Of a DNA stretch of 64,000 bases, positions 51,674-60,746 are shown piece after piece. Below the pieces are notes generated by a model. The model did not search any database. It was not told where the DNA came from and saw only the letters and a list, made by a program, of their open reading frames with translations. The DNA is taken from positions 62,001-126,000 of the forward strand of contig NZ_JAJFOW010000002.1 of assembly GCF_020731285.1 (NCBI RefSeq). The letters run 5' to 3'. The position numbers were made by a program, and so were the translations under genes. The DNA comes from Cohnella baijiui (lineage in GTDB: Bacteria; Bacillota; Bacilli; Paenibacillales; Paenibacillaceae). The number at the start of each line of letters is the position of its first letter. Within the stretch, counting starts at the first letter, position 1.

Positions 51674-53242
51674 TTACTTGCTCGCCAGGAAGGCGTCGAT
51701 TTGCTTTTGCAGCTCGTTCTGAATCTTTTTGGCGTTCGCGGACGCTTCCTTTTTGAACTTCGCCCACGTCTCGTCCGAATCGACCACGCCGTCGAAGATC
51801 GAGTTGTAGTACTTGTCTTCGGTGGCGTTGTACAGGGAGATCTCGTTCATGACGGGACCCGGATCGAACGAGAAGCCGGTCAGGATGCTCGGCGTCAGGT
51901 TGTCGGCGTCCTTGTTGAATTGATAGTGCTTGATCGTTTCCGCGTCGAAGCCGGCGTTCAGCCGGTCCGTCGTCGGGTTCCAGATCCAGGCGTACGGGAA
52001 GTAGGAATAGTTCGAGCCGATCTGCTTGTATTGGTCTTCGCCGACTTTTTCGTAGTTTTTGCCTTCGATGCCGTAGGCGAGCAGGTCGTAGTTGTCCTTT
52101 TGCGCCGTCCAGTTCAGAAACATCATGGCGCGTTCCTTGTTTTTGCTGACCTTCGGAATCGCCTGGAAGTTCGCCTGCTTGAAGTTCGTAATGTTTTTGC
52201 CCTTCTCCATCTGGATGAAGGTGACCGGCTCCAGCTCCGCGCCCGGCACGTTTTGGGCGACGGCGGCGCTCATGCTGGACGGCACGCCGAATTCGTTGTA
52301 GACGGCGGCGCCGACTTTGCCGGAATTGATGACCGAGTCGATGTCCTTCAGCGCGAGAATGTCCGGATGGATCAGGCCGTCGAGATACAGCTTGCGGGCG
52401 TCCTGGATCCAGGACCAGACGCGCGGCTCCATCTCGTCGAACAGGTTGTACACTTTGCCGTCGTTGTTTTTGTAGTACAGCACAAGGCTCTGGCCGAGCG
52501 CGTCGGAGCGCAGAATTTGCGGGTCGTACTCCATGAACGCCCGGAAGGCGCCCCAGGATACGTCCTTCTGGCCGGCTTGGCCGTAGGCGAGCAACGGGAC
52601 GATGCCTTTCTCGTTTTCCTTGACCTTGTAAGCGAACTTGATCAGGTCGTCGTAGCTTTGAATCGGCGGCAAGCCGTATTTCTCGCGCAGGTCTTTGCGG
52701 ACCAGGTACGTCCGTCCCGCGAGATGGGTGTTGCCCATCGGCAAGGCGTAGATATGTCCCTGGAACTTGTTGGCGTCGAACATTTGCTGCGAGCGCACCT
52801 TCACCGCGTCCTGACCGTACTGGTTCAGCAGATCCTCGAGCGGCTCGTAATAGCCCGCGCTGATCATCTGCTCCATGTGCAGCCACGGCGCGTCGAAGAT
52901 GAGGTCGACGTTCTCGCCGGACGCGAGCATGACTTGCGTTTTCTGGGCCAAGTCGGACCACGGCACGAAGACGAGATCGAGCTTGACGTTAATCGTGTCC
53001 GCCATCCGTTTTTCGGCTTCCTTGATCACGGCGTCCATATCGGCCGGCCGGTCGCCCGGCAAAATGATCTTCAGCGTGACCGGGGGCAGCTTCGCGCCCT
53101 CGGCCGCCTTGGACGGCGACGCCGCCCCGGCGGAGCCGCTCGGAGAGCTTCCGGCTTCATTCGATTTGGAGCTGCAGCCGACGATCGACGTCAGCAGCAG
53201 CGTCGCGCCCAGCAGGGCCGCCCCTTTTTTTGTCCCTTTCAT
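51674..53242 (-). CDS. Sugar ABC transporter solute-binding lipoprotein
   Basis: 522 residues. The lipobox LLLTSIVGC puts the lipidated cysteine at 23, with a Ser/Gly-rich linker after it. The mature part begins PPVTLKIILPGDRPADMDAV and continues as a YtcQ/LplA-like binding protein, with WSDLAQKTQVMLASGENVDL and TKG-free central region ending in a Lys-rich helix. GAGGAGG precedes the ATG. It is the third gene of the importer operon starting at 55169. Confidence 0.93.
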   Translation of the reverse strand: MKGTKKGAALLGATLLLTSIVGCSSKSNEAGSSPSGSAGAASPSKAAEGAKLPPVTLKIILPGDRPADMDAVIKEAEKRMADTINVKLDLVFVPWSDLAQKTQVMLASGENVDLIFDAPWLHMEQMISAGYYEPLEDLLNQYGQDAVKVRSQQMFDANKFQGHIYALPMGNTHLAGRTYLVRKDLREKYGLPPIQSYDDLIKFAYKVKENEKGIVPLLAYGQAGQKDVSWGAFRAFMEYDPQILRSDALGQSLVLYYKNNDGKVYNLFDEMEPRVWSWIQDARKLYLDGLIHPDILALKDIDSVINSGKVGAAVYNEFGVPSSMSAAVAQNVPGAELEPVTFIQMEKGKNITNFKQANFQAIPKVSKNKERAMMFLNWTAQKDNYDLLAYGIEGKNYEKVGEDQYKQIGSNYSYFPYAWIWNPTTDRLNAGFDAETIKHYQFNKDADNLTPSILTGFSFDPGPVMNEISLYNATEDKYYNSIFDGVVDSDETWAKFKKEASANAKKIQNELQKQIDAFLASK

Positions 53243-53299
53243 GGTTGGACCTCCTCGTGTGGTTGTATCTATGCTCGTCCGGATGTCTCCGGTTCAAGC

Positions 53300-54235
53300 C
53301 TACCCTTTTAGCGCCCCGATGGTAATCCCTTTGACGAAATATTTTTGGATCATCGGATACAGCAGGAACACCGGACCGATCGTCACGCATACCGTCGCCA
53401 GCTGCACCCCATAGGTCGGCAGCGGCTGCGAGTAAGTCGTCTGACTGCCGCCGACATACGCGCCGATGTTGATGTTCGAGATGAGCTGGCGGATCATCAT
53501 CTGCAGCGGATGCAGCTTGTAATCGTCGATGAACAGCAGCGCCAGGAAAAAGTCGTTCCAGTATTGCAGCGCGTAAAACAAGCCTACCGTCGCGATCACC
53601 GGCTTGGAGATCGGAAGGATGATGCGGAAGAAGATCGACAGGTCGTTGGCGCCGTCCACCGTCGCGGCTTCGTTGATCTCGTACGGCAGCGTCCGGAAAA
53701 ACGAGACCATGATGAAGGCGAAGAACGGATTGAGCAGGTACGGCAGGATGAGTGCGGCGAGCGAGTCTTTCAGATGAAGCCAGTTCGCGATCAGGATATA
53801 GAAGCCGACCAGCCCCGCGCCGAAAATCATCGTGAAGTAAGTAAGGAACGACATGACGTTCCGGTACTTGACTTTGGGATGGGCCAGCACGTACGCGTAC
53901 ATCGCCGTGATGAGGACCGCGAGTACGGTGCCGATGACGGTAACGGACGTGGAGACGAGATAGCTGCTCGCGACCTGTTTGCCGTGCGCGAGGTATTGAT
54001 AGGCGTTCAGGGAGAAATCTTTCGGAAAGAGCTGATAGCCATGCTGCTTGATGCTGGCTTCGGTCGCGAACGAATTGATCACCACGAGCCAGAACGGCAA
54101 GAAGCAGATTAGCGCGAATACGCCGGTAAAGCCGTAAAGGAAAAACACAAACGCCTTTTCGGAGAACGAGCGGTCCGTTCGGACTTTGACCGCTTTCGTC
54201 CGGACGGCTCTCGATTGCTGCAGAGAACGTTCCAT
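53300..54235 (-). CDS. Sugar ABC transporter permease (YtcP/LplC type)
   Basis: A 311-residue MalG-type subunit with six membrane segments after a 30-residue basic tail. The EAA loop is TLPYEINEAATVDGANDLSI, and the C-terminus MIQKYFVKGITIGALKG is that of the family. It lies 22 bases after the partner permease and 57 before the SBP gene. Confidence 0.94.
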   Translation of the reverse strand: MERSLQQSRAVRTKAVKVRTDRSFSEKAFVFFLYGFTGVFALICFLPFWLVVINSFATEASIKQHGYQLFPKDFSLNAYQYLAHGKQVASSYLVSTSVTVIGTVLAVLITAMYAYVLAHPKVKYRNVMSFLTYFTMIFGAGLVGFYILIANWLHLKDSLAALILPYLLNPFFAFIMVSFFRTLPYEINEAATVDGANDLSIFFRIILPISKPVIATVGLFYALQYWNDFFLALLFIDDYKLHPLQMMIRQLISNINIGAYVGGSQTTYSQPLPTYGVQLATVCVTIGPVFLLYPMIQKYFVKGITIGALKG

Positions 54236-54257
54236 GTGTGCACCTACCCGTTTTCGA

Positions 54258-55169
54258 TTAGAACAAGCCGGAATCTTTGTCGATTTTTTTGGCGATGTAG
54301 TTGAAGATCACGATCGTCACGAGCCCCATCACGGATTGATAGAGGATGACCGCGGACGACTTGCTGAAGTCGCCCAGCTGGCGGAGCGCCCGGTACGAGT
54401 ACGTATCGATGACGTCGGTCGTCGGATAAAGCGGCGCGGTGTCGCCGACGATCCCGTAGATCATGCCGAAGTCGCCGTAGAAGATCCGCCCGACCCCGAG
54501 CAGCGCCAGGACGATGAGCACGTTGCGGATGAGCGGAATCGTGATGTGGATGATCTGCTGAAACCGCGTGGCGCCGTCGATCCGCGCGCTCTCGTAATAT
54601 TCGCCGGAAATGCCCGTAATGGCCGCGAGAAAGATGATGGAGTAATAACCGGCGAACTTCCAGACGTAGATGACGGTCAGGATGGCGGGCCAGACGCGGG
54701 GCATCAAGTACCAGTTTTGCGTGTCCATGCCGTTGGCCTCGAGCGTCCGGTTCAGGATGCCGTCCGTCGTGTTCAGGAAGGCGAACACCATCATGCTGAC
54801 GACGAGCCACGAAATGAAATAGGGCATGAAGATGAAGGACTGGGCGATCTTCTTGAAGACGATCTGCTGGATTTCGTTTAGGAAGATGGCCAGGATCAGC
54901 GCGATCCCGAGCCCGCAGACGATGAACAGGCCGTTCAGGAAAATGGTGTTGAACGTGACCTTGTACCAGTCGCTGCTCATGAAGAAAAATTTGAAGTTGT
55001 CGAACCCGACCCACTGGCTGCCCCAGATGCCGTCGGCGAGCCGGTATCGCTTGAACGCGATCAGGTGCCCCGCCATCGGAACGTAGGCGAACACGATCAG
55101 GAACAAGAGGCCGGGCAGCGCCAGCAAGTACAAATATTTGTTTTTGACGATTTCTCTGACCAACGTCAC
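54258..55169 (-). CDS. Sugar ABC transporter permease (LplB/YteP type)
   Basis: A 303-residue MalF-type subunit from a GTG at 55169; GAGAGGAG lies about ten bases upstream. Six membrane segments are seen, with the EAA loop GEYYESARIDGATRFQQI and C-terminal IAKKIDKDSGLF. It is the first gene of an operon permease-permease-SBP-GH42-DUF4432. No ATPase gene is present. Confidence 0.94.
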   Translation of the reverse strand: MTLVREIVKNKYLYLLALPGLLFLIVFAYVPMAGHLIAFKRYRLADGIWGSQWVGFDNFKFFFMSSDWYKVTFNTIFLNGLFIVCGLGIALILAIFLNEIQQIVFKKIAQSFIFMPYFISWLVVSMMVFAFLNTTDGILNRTLEANGMDTQNWYLMPRVWPAILTVIYVWKFAGYYSIIFLAAITGISGEYYESARIDGATRFQQIIHITIPLIRNVLIVLALLGVGRIFYGDFGMIYGIVGDTAPLYPTTDVIDTYSYRALRQLGDFSKSSAVILYQSVMGLVTIVIFNYIAKKIDKDSGLF

Positions 55170-55399
55170 GGATTGTCTGCTCCTCTCCTGCCGAACGATG
55201 AAGTGTGGTTATCTGTCTGCGTCCAGCTTAGGCCCGCGCCGTGCGGTCTGTATAGTTCTCATATGGGAACTCGGGCTAGAAGCCTGCGGAATGGCGGTAA
55301 AGGACGGAAAATACGGATGGTTCTCGATCCGGAAGACGGTTCGCAAAACGGAAATACCGCCCGCGGAGCCTATTGCGGCGCGGTTTTCGGCCGTCGCAA

Positions 55400-55440
55400 A
55401 AGAAAGCAAAGAGGCCCCGGCCGACGGCTGGAGCCTCTTG
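55400..55440 (-). terminator. Terminator of the AraC-type regulator gene
   Basis: AAGAGGC (55409-55415) pairs with GCCTCTT (55433-55439); the minus strand continues with a T-rich stretch. Confidence 0.7.
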
Positions 55441-55467
55441 CATGGCGTTCGTGGAATGATGGGATTG

Positions 55468-56304
55468 TCACGCCAAGGGGATATGGTTCTCGATCCGGCC
55501 CTCCTTGCGTAACAGTGCGGTCGGGGTCATATTGGCATACTTCCGGAATTCCCGGTACCAATGGGATTGATCGTAATAACCGCCGGATAGCGCCATGTCG
55601 ATATTCGGACTTGTCCGCCCTTCCCCGATCATACGCAGCGACTGCTGGAATCGTGCGATGCTTCCGTACTTTTTGGGCGTCAATCCTACCTCTTCCTTGA
55701 AGACGCGAATCAATCGTTCCGTGCTCAAATTCGCCATGTCCGCGATATCGGCAATGGAAGGCGCGTTCGCCGGGGCACGTTCGAACATTTCAAGCGCGTA
55801 GGCGACGGCCGGATGGCCTTTCGGAACCGTCCTTTTTTTCGTCAAACGGCGCAGAAGATACTGCTCGACCCATTGAAACCGCTGCTCCGATCCGGAAGTC
55901 TCCTGCAGCCGCTCCCGCAACTCGTTCACGAGCGAATGCCGGCCGAGCCCCTCCGCGAGAGGCAGGTCGATATCCTTCAATTCCCCAACCAAAGGGCCGA
56001 GAAACGGAAGCGCTCCTCCCGGTTTGAATCGAATGCCTACGCAGGATTCTTGGCATGCCGTATCCAGATAGTAGTAGGAGGACTTCGGACCCGCGATGAT
56101 GCTGCCGGGCAGGATGATCCGGCGATCCGCACGGCGGCCCTCGAACAATCGAAACCGATCCTCTTTGAGGTTGATAATCCATGTCAACGAGGCGTCGGGA
56201 AGTTTCATTTCGAGCTCATGGCTCGGATGGTAGTTCTCGCAGATCCATATCTTCTCAATCCATTTCGCCAGAGGTTGTCCGGGTTTGCGCGCATGGAAAA
56301 TCAA
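55468..56304 (-). CDS. AraC-family transcriptional regulator (DUF6597-type N-domain)
   Basis: 278 residues from a TTG at 56304 with GGGAGGGG five bases upstream. The N-terminal half is a cupin-like sensor of the kind now called DUF6597 (ALEMKLPDASLTW-type region, then GIRFKPGGALPFLG). The C-terminal AraC domain (about 175-275) shows SIADIADMANLSTERLIRVF and MALSGGYYDQSHWYREFR. It is divergent from the VOC gene 103 bases away, which is a likely target. Confidence 0.88.
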   Translation of the reverse strand: MIFHARKPGQPLAKWIEKIWICENYHPSHELEMKLPDASLTWIINLKEDRFRLFEGRRADRRIILPGSIIAGPKSSYYYLDTACQESCVGIRFKPGGALPFLGPLVGELKDIDLPLAEGLGRHSLVNELRERLQETSGSEQRFQWVEQYLLRRLTKKRTVPKGHPAVAYALEMFERAPANAPSIADIADMANLSTERLIRVFKEEVGLTPKKYGSIARFQQSLRMIGEGRTSPNIDMALSGGYYDQSHWYREFRKYANMTPTALLRKEGRIENHIPLA

Positions 56305-56407
56305 GCGATCCCCTCCCTAAGATCAATTTTATCCAATACGTTCCGATTTTCCGAGAATATACTTATGGAAGTTAGGGTTCACAACCAATCTAGAAGGAGG
56401 ACTGGCC

Positions 56408-56812
56408 ATGGCAACAAAAAGGAGACCGGAAGGCTATACTGCCGTAACCCCGTATTTTATCGTCGCGGGGGCGGAGCGATTCATTGAATTTATGAAACAG
56501 TGCTTCGATGCGGAGGAGCTGGAAAGGCACAATCGACCGGACGGAAGCCTTCAACATGCCGCCTGCCGAATCGGGGATGCCATCATCGAGATCGGCGGAG
56601 GAACGAATCCGGCTTTCCCGCCGATGAAAAGCGCGATCCATCTCTTCGTGGACGATCCCGATACGGTATACGACCGGGCTCTGCAAGCGGGGGCGCGCTC
56701 CCTGTATGAGCCGCAAGATCATGACTATGGGGAACGTTCGGGAGGCGTGGAAGACCCGTTCGGAAACCATTGGTATATCGCCGCGACGATCGACAGGGCG
56801 CTTCGTAAATAA
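56408..56812 (+). CDS. VOC-superfamily (glyoxalase/PhnB-like) protein
   Basis: 134 residues with two beta-alpha-beta-beta-beta units: YTAVTPYFIVAGAERFIEFM at the start, then IHLFVDDPDTVYDRALQAGA and GERSGGVEDPFGNHWYIA at the end. This is the PhnB/YdhC-like branch, whose roles include resistance and isomerase-type reactions. Metal ligands are not certain. AGAAGGAGG precedes the ATG. A strong terminator follows. Confidence 0.88.
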   Translation: MATKRRPEGYTAVTPYFIVAGAERFIEFMKQCFDAEELERHNRPDGSLQHAACRIGDAIIEIGGGTNPAFPPMKSAIHLFVDDPDTVYDRALQAGARSLYEPQDHDYGERSGGVEDPFGNHWYIAATIDRALRK

Positions 56813-56824
56813 AGCCTGCAATGG

Positions 56825-56863
56825 GAGGTCTTTCATGGAACGTTCGTGAAAGACCTCTTTTTT
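56825..56863 (+). terminator. Terminator of the VOC gene
   Basis: GAGGTCTTTCA (56825-56835) pairs with TGAAAGACCTC (56847-56857), followed by six T. Confidence 0.92.
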
Positions 56864-56998
56864 CGTTCGGGCGTACAGGTACAAATAGATTCATTATCAA
56901 CGACGTGCAAAAATACGGAATGTCCTCCTTATTGTACACTTATTCCAATCCGCCGCAATGCGTTTCCGATGACGAACAGACAGAAATATTACTTGATA

Positions 56999-57036
56999 CC
57001 AATTACTTGACATCAAGTAATTGGTTTATTTATAAT
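56999..57036 (+). promoter_or_regulatory. Promoter with embedded palindrome in front of the PadR gene
   Basis: CCAATTACTTG (56999-57009) and CAAGTAATTGG (57014-57024) are perfect 11-base arms around ACAT. The -35 box TTGACA (57007-57012) lies inside the centre and the -10 TATAAT is at 57031-57036 with an 18-base spacer. A protein bound to the palindrome would cover the -35. Confidence 0.75.
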
Positions 57037-57064
57037 CGGAGCAAATGAAGCTGGAGGGTTATGG

Positions 57065-57673
57065 ATGGCAAAAAGACGCAAGGTGTCTAACCCGCTCGCG
57101 CTAGCCGTGCTAACTTATCTACTGGTTCGACCGATGCATCCTTACGAGCTGGGGCGGATGCTCACAGAGCACGGTAAAGACCGCAACATCAAGTACAACC
57201 AAGGTTCCCTTTACATGGTGATGGAGCAGCTGCGCAAGTCGGGCTTCGTTTCCGAACAGGAAACGATTCGGGATACGCAGCGTCCGGAACGTACGATCTA
57301 TGGGATCACCGAAAGCGGAAGGACGGAATTATTCGACTGGATGCGAGAGATCGTAGTCGAACCGCGCAAGGAGTATCCACACTTTGGTGTCGCCTTATCG
57401 CTCATGATCATCCTCACGCCAGTTGAATTGACTGAACTTCTAGGAAAGCGGCTTGAGGCATTGATCAAACAAACCGAAGAGAGTCAAGACCTGATTCGCA
57501 AGTCAACGGATAACGGTGTGCAATGGGTTTTTCTGGCCGAGGAGGAGTACGGTCTCGCGTTAATGAAAGCCGAAATCAGCTTCATTACCAAACTCATCGA
57601 ATCCCTTCAAGATCCGTCCTATGATCGAGCGCGACAAGAAATCTGGGAGAACCAATCAAGGGAAGAAGGATGA
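57065..57673 (+). CDS. PadR-family transcriptional regulator
   Basis: 202 residues. The winged helix covers about 8-85: LALAVLTYLLVRPMHPYELG, then NQGSLYMVMEQLRKSGFV and a wing with RPERTIYGITESG. The C-terminal half is a helical dimerisation domain. GGAGG is six bases ahead of the ATG. It overlaps the DUF998 gene (GGATGA) and probably represses the pair through the palindrome in the promoter. Confidence 0.93.
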   Translation: MAKRRKVSNPLALAVLTYLLVRPMHPYELGRMLTEHGKDRNIKYNQGSLYMVMEQLRKSGFVSEQETIRDTQRPERTIYGITESGRTELFDWMREIVVEPRKEYPHFGVALSLMIILTPVELTELLGKRLEALIKQTEESQDLIRKSTDNGVQWVFLAEEEYGLALMKAEISFITKLIESLQDPSYDRARQEIWENQSREEG

Positions 57674-58383
57674 CTACGGTGAAGCAGTATCGTAATCTTA
57701 TTTCGAAGGGCATTTCTAGTTTTTCCAACCGCGCCGCATGGGTGTCATTCACGGCCACCCTCGCATTTGTGGTGATCCTTATTGCCCTTCATGCGTTGGA
57801 GCCGGAATTTGCCCCCTCCTGGAGGATGATTAGCGAATATGAGCTTGGCGACTTCGGCTGGTTGATGCAACTTGCTTTTTTGGGCTTGGGGCTTGGCTGC
57901 CTGAGCTTGATAGCGGCAATTGAGCCGAGCATCCGATCGATCGGCGGGTATATCGGGCTATTTTTCATGTTGATAGCTGCGGCGGGAATCATTATTGCCG
58001 GTTTGTTTCAAACGGATCCGATCACGATCAGCAGAGAGCACTGGTCGACGCACGGCGCATGGCATGCCTGGGGATCCGTGATGGTGATTCCCGTTGCCCC
58101 GATCGCTGCTTCTTTGATCAGTTTGGCGTTTAGCCGCCGCAGGTCATTCAACCATCAGGCTCGGCGCCTGCTTTGGGCAGCAACGGCTGTAATTTGGCTT
58201 AGTTTGATCGCTTTTATAGCCGGGGGCGGAACGAAATTTGAAGGAACCCGAGGGCCCGGCGATTGGACGGGTTGGGCGAACCGGGTTTTTATCGTGGGGT
58301 ACAGCATTTGGATGATGATTGTTGCATGGAATATCATTAAAACTTTTAAGGTGAAGGCACCCCCTTCCCATCATCGAGCTTAA
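57670..58383 (+). CDS. DUF998-family membrane protein
   Basis: A 237-residue protein with six membrane segments and the DUF998 pattern: EPEFAPSWRMISEYELGDFG after the first segment and FQTDPITISREHWSTHGAWH in a loop with conserved histidines. Function of the family is unknown. The start overlaps the padR stop. Confidence 0.88.
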   Translation: MTTVKQYRNLISKGISSFSNRAAWVSFTATLAFVVILIALHALEPEFAPSWRMISEYELGDFGWLMQLAFLGLGLGCLSLIAAIEPSIRSIGGYIGLFFMLIAAAGIIIAGLFQTDPITISREHWSTHGAWHAWGSVMVIPVAPIAASLISLAFSRRRSFNHQARRLLWAATAVIWLSLIAFIAGGGTKFEGTRGPGDWTGWANRVFIVGYSIWMMIVAWNIIKTFKVKAPPSHHRA

Positions 58384-58416
58384 ACTGGTTCTTCCAAGCT
58401 GCAGCGAGAATGCAAA

Positions 58417-58452
58417 AAGGCTGCCTTCGCGCCAAGCGCGGGGCAGCTTTCT
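58417..58452. terminator. Bidirectional terminator between convergent genes
   Basis: AAGGCTGCC (58417-58425) pairs with GGCAGCTT (58442-58449). T-rich tracts lie on both sides (TTTCTC on plus, TTTTTGC on minus), so it can serve both the DUF998 and SUMF1-like genes. Confidence 0.75.
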
Positions 58453-58499
58453 CTGCGAATATCTCTACGGCCTGTGGCGGCAACCGGTCTGGTTCCCAT

Positions 58500-59378
58500 T
58501 TACTCGCCGCGACTCACGCGGAACCCTTGATCGGGGCCGAAGCCGCTCGCTTCAAACTTGCCACGAAAGGAGATCTCGGCGTTGCTGACGTCGCCGATCC
58601 ATCCGCCGCCCTTCACGACCCGGAAGGAACCGCTCCGGACGTCCGCGCCTTCGTACCAGTCCCAGCACCATTCCCTTACATTTCCCGACATATCGTAAAG
58701 TCCCAGCTCGTTGGGCTTCTTGACGCCGATCGGTTTGGTTTGGTTATGATTGTTTTCGATGATCGGCCAGTTCCATTCCCCGGACAAGTATCGATCTCCC
58801 GCGTTCCTCCAATACCAAGCGACCGTATCCGCGTGATCGCTTCCGCTGTAAGCGTAGCCCTTGCTCAACTGGCCGCCGCTCGCGGCGTATTCCCACTCCG
58901 CTTCCGTCGGCAGCCGGTACCCGTTCGCGCCTTCTTGGATCGTCACCGTCCATTTGATCGGATCGAACTCGCTTTTATTGTTCGGGTCTTTGCGATTTTG
59001 GTCTATTTTGTAGTAAGGCTGCAAGCCCTCTTTGATGCTTCTTTGGTTGCAGTACGACACGGCATCGTACCAGCTCACCATTTCAACCGGCAGATGGTCT
59101 CCTTTGAACTCCGACGGATTGCTTCCCATGACCTCCATCCACTCTTTTTGCGTGACCTCGTATGGGCCGATATAAAAGTTCGGCAGCGTGACGTTTTTTC
59201 CATAGCCGCTGGACTTCGCATTTAACATCGTCCCGCCTTTGACGTATACCAGTCCCTCATGCGTTCCAAGCTTGGCAAGTTTGGCGGGCTCTTCCTTCCT
59301 ATCGGGCTTTTCTTGCGCGCAAGCGACGCCGGCAACGACCATGATGGCGAGGAGAAGGAAAAGGAACGGCTTTCTCAT
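58500..59378 (-). CDS. SUMF1/formylglycine-generating-enzyme-like lipoprotein
   Basis: 292 residues. The signal peptide ends in AGVAC, giving a likely lipidated cysteine at 20, so the protein sits outside the membrane. The FGE-sulfatase domain covers about 40-292: FYIGPYEVTQKEWMEVMGSN, GYRLPTEAEWEYAASGG, LGLYDMSGNVREWCWDWYEG and FGPDQGFRVSRGE. The paired active-site cysteines of true formylglycine-generating enzymes are missing (that stretch reads GGGWIGDVSNAEISFRGKFE), so it is unlikely to modify sulfatases; a ligand-binding role is more likely. AAAAGGAG precedes the ATG. Confidence 0.87.
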   Translation of the reverse strand: MRKPFLFLLLAIMVVAGVACAQEKPDRKEEPAKLAKLGTHEGLVYVKGGTMLNAKSSGYGKNVTLPNFYIGPYEVTQKEWMEVMGSNPSEFKGDHLPVEMVSWYDAVSYCNQRSIKEGLQPYYKIDQNRKDPNNKSEFDPIKWTVTIQEGANGYRLPTEAEWEYAASGGQLSKGYAYSGSDHADTVAWYWRNAGDRYLSGEWNWPIIENNHNQTKPIGVKKPNELGLYDMSGNVREWCWDWYEGADVRSGSFRVVKGGGWIGDVSNAEISFRGKFEASGFGPDQGFRVSRGE

Positions 59379-59449
59379 AACTTGATCTCCTTTTAACGGA
59401 TGGAAATCGGATTCGAGCAGGCGACAATGCTTCTTGGGTTGAAATAGAG

Positions 59450-59482
59450 AAGGCCGCCGGCTGCGAGAGCCGGCAGGCCTTG
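59450..59482 (-). terminator. Terminator of the xylanase gene
   Basis: AAGGCC and GCCGGC arms (59450-59461) pair with GCCGGC and GGCCTT (about 59469-59481); the minus strand continues TCTCTATTTC. The surrounding 182-base gap has no other feature. Confidence 0.65.
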
Positions 59483-59560
59483 TCCCGATTCCGGGCCATA
59501 TTTTTCAATATTCTGAAATTCGTTTAAAGCCCTTCGGGTACCTTGCCGATCATGGAACGG

Positions 59561-60196
59561 TTACCACACCGTTACGTTCGAGCTCCCGCTGCTTTGATAT
59601 CCCTCTGTCGCAAGCACCTGGTAGGCCCAACTGCTTCCAAGGTTCATGCCTTTGCTCTTCCATGCGTTAACGTGATTGCTGAATGTGATCGCGACGTTGC
59701 TCCCGGTCGCTCTCTTCGACTGGCGGACGCTCCAGAACTGGGTGAACGTTTGGGTGCCGTCGATGGATGGCGCGTTGTATCGCGTAGACGTATAAATGTC
59801 ATAAGTGCCCCCGTCGCTAGTCACGGTGCCCTTATACGTGCCGGTAGGCCGATAGGTGCCCCAGCTGTCCACGACGTAATATTCGATGAGCGAGTTTCTC
59901 GTCCACCCGTAAAGCGTCAAATACCCGTTGCCGGAAGGCGCCCAGACGCCTGCATTGTAGTTGATGGTCCTGGTGGGCGATCCGGTATTCCAACCTTTGC
60001 CGACGACGAAGTTCCCGCTGTTCGACCATGTCACGCTGTAATTGCCGCCGGATCCGTTGACGGCATTGACCGTCCCGCCGCCGTCGGTCCAATTTTGCCA
60101 GTAATCCGTCGCCGCGCTGGAGGTACCCGCAAGCGCGCCAAAGCTCATGAGCGCCGCAGCAACGACCGTCAGCATTTTCTTGTTCCACTTCATCAT
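59561..60196 (-). CDS. xynA: Endo-1,4-beta-xylanase, glycoside hydrolase family 11
   Basis: 211 residues from the ATG at 60196 (AGGAGGTTGAGG upstream; the next codon is also ATG). The signal peptide is cut near SSAA, and the mature enzyme starts [12 protein letters not shown]. The beta-jelly-roll of GH11 is complete and very close to Bacillus subtilis Xyn[18 protein letters not shown], then PLIEYYVV-type strand ([17 protein letters not shown]) with the nucleophile glutamate, and [16 protein letters not shown] with the acid/base glutamate. It hydrolyses xylan outside the cell. It stands alone on its strand. Confidence 0.97.
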   Translation of the reverse strand: MMKWNKKMLTVVAAALMSFGALAGTSSAATDYWQNWTDGGGTVNAVNGSGGNYSVTWSNSGNFVVGKGWNTGSPTRTINYNAGVWAPSGNGYLTLYGWTRNSLIEYYVVDSWGTYRPTGTYKGTVTSDGGTYDIYTSTRYNAPSIDGTQTFTQFWSVRQSKRATGSNVAITFSNHVNAWKSKGMNLGSSWAYQVLATEGYQSSGSSNVTVW

Positions 60197-60428
60197 CCTC
60201 AACCTCCTACAATTTTTGGTGGTTGCTTCCAAACTGCTTTATTTGTTGCGCATTGCGAGAGCTGCATGCTCCCGGATCCGCGAACGCTCTCTGTCACCTC
60301 CTTCCAGGTAAATTATAGAAGGTAAGCGCATTCATTACACTTCACAAATTAAAGATGACACCCTGTCATTTTAAAGAACTCGCCGAGTCGATGTTGTTCC
60401 GAGGAACCGTTCGATGATTATGATCTCG

Positions 60429-60682
60429 GATCGATGAGCCGGAGCACCGGGAACAAATGAAAGAAGTTTTGGTTTGGGTAACAAAGAAATTTCCGCACCT
60501 GCAGCCCAAAATTGCCTGGAACCAACCGATGTTTACCGATCACGATACCTTTATCATCGGCTTCAGCGCGTCCAAGCAGCATTTGGCTGTTGTAACGTTC
60601 GATGGATTACTCCTTGTTGGAACGAATGATTCAGTTCAATATCCAGGATAAAGCCGACTGTTCGACTTTTTGGCGGAAATAG
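60429..60682 (+). pseudogene. DUF1801 (YdhG-like) gene with an internal deletion
   Basis: The frame reads IDEPEHREQMKEVLVWVTKK, then FPHLQPKIAWNQPMFTDHDT and FIIGFSASKQHLAVV, after which it shifts; the other frame resumes as DYSLLERMIQFNIQDKADCS TFWRK to a stop at 60682. The middle third of the family domain is missing and the N-terminal start is gone. An ATG at 60457 would give only 64 residues. Confidence 0.7.
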
Positions 60683-60704
60683 CCCCATTGTACAACCATG
60701 AAAT

Positions 60705-60728
60705 CCCCTTGAAAAAGGGGGTTTTTTA
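60705..60728 (+). terminator. Intrinsic terminator
   Basis: CCCCTT (60705-60710) pairs with AAGGGG (60715-60720), followed by G and six T. It would insulate the next promoter. Confidence 0.8.
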
Positions 60729-60746
60729 TTGTTTTTGCAAAATGGG

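Noticed and set aside
49358..53311. A 1,317-codon plus-strand open frame
   Set aside because: It is antisense to the DUF4432, GH42 and SBP genes, all of which have clear motifs.
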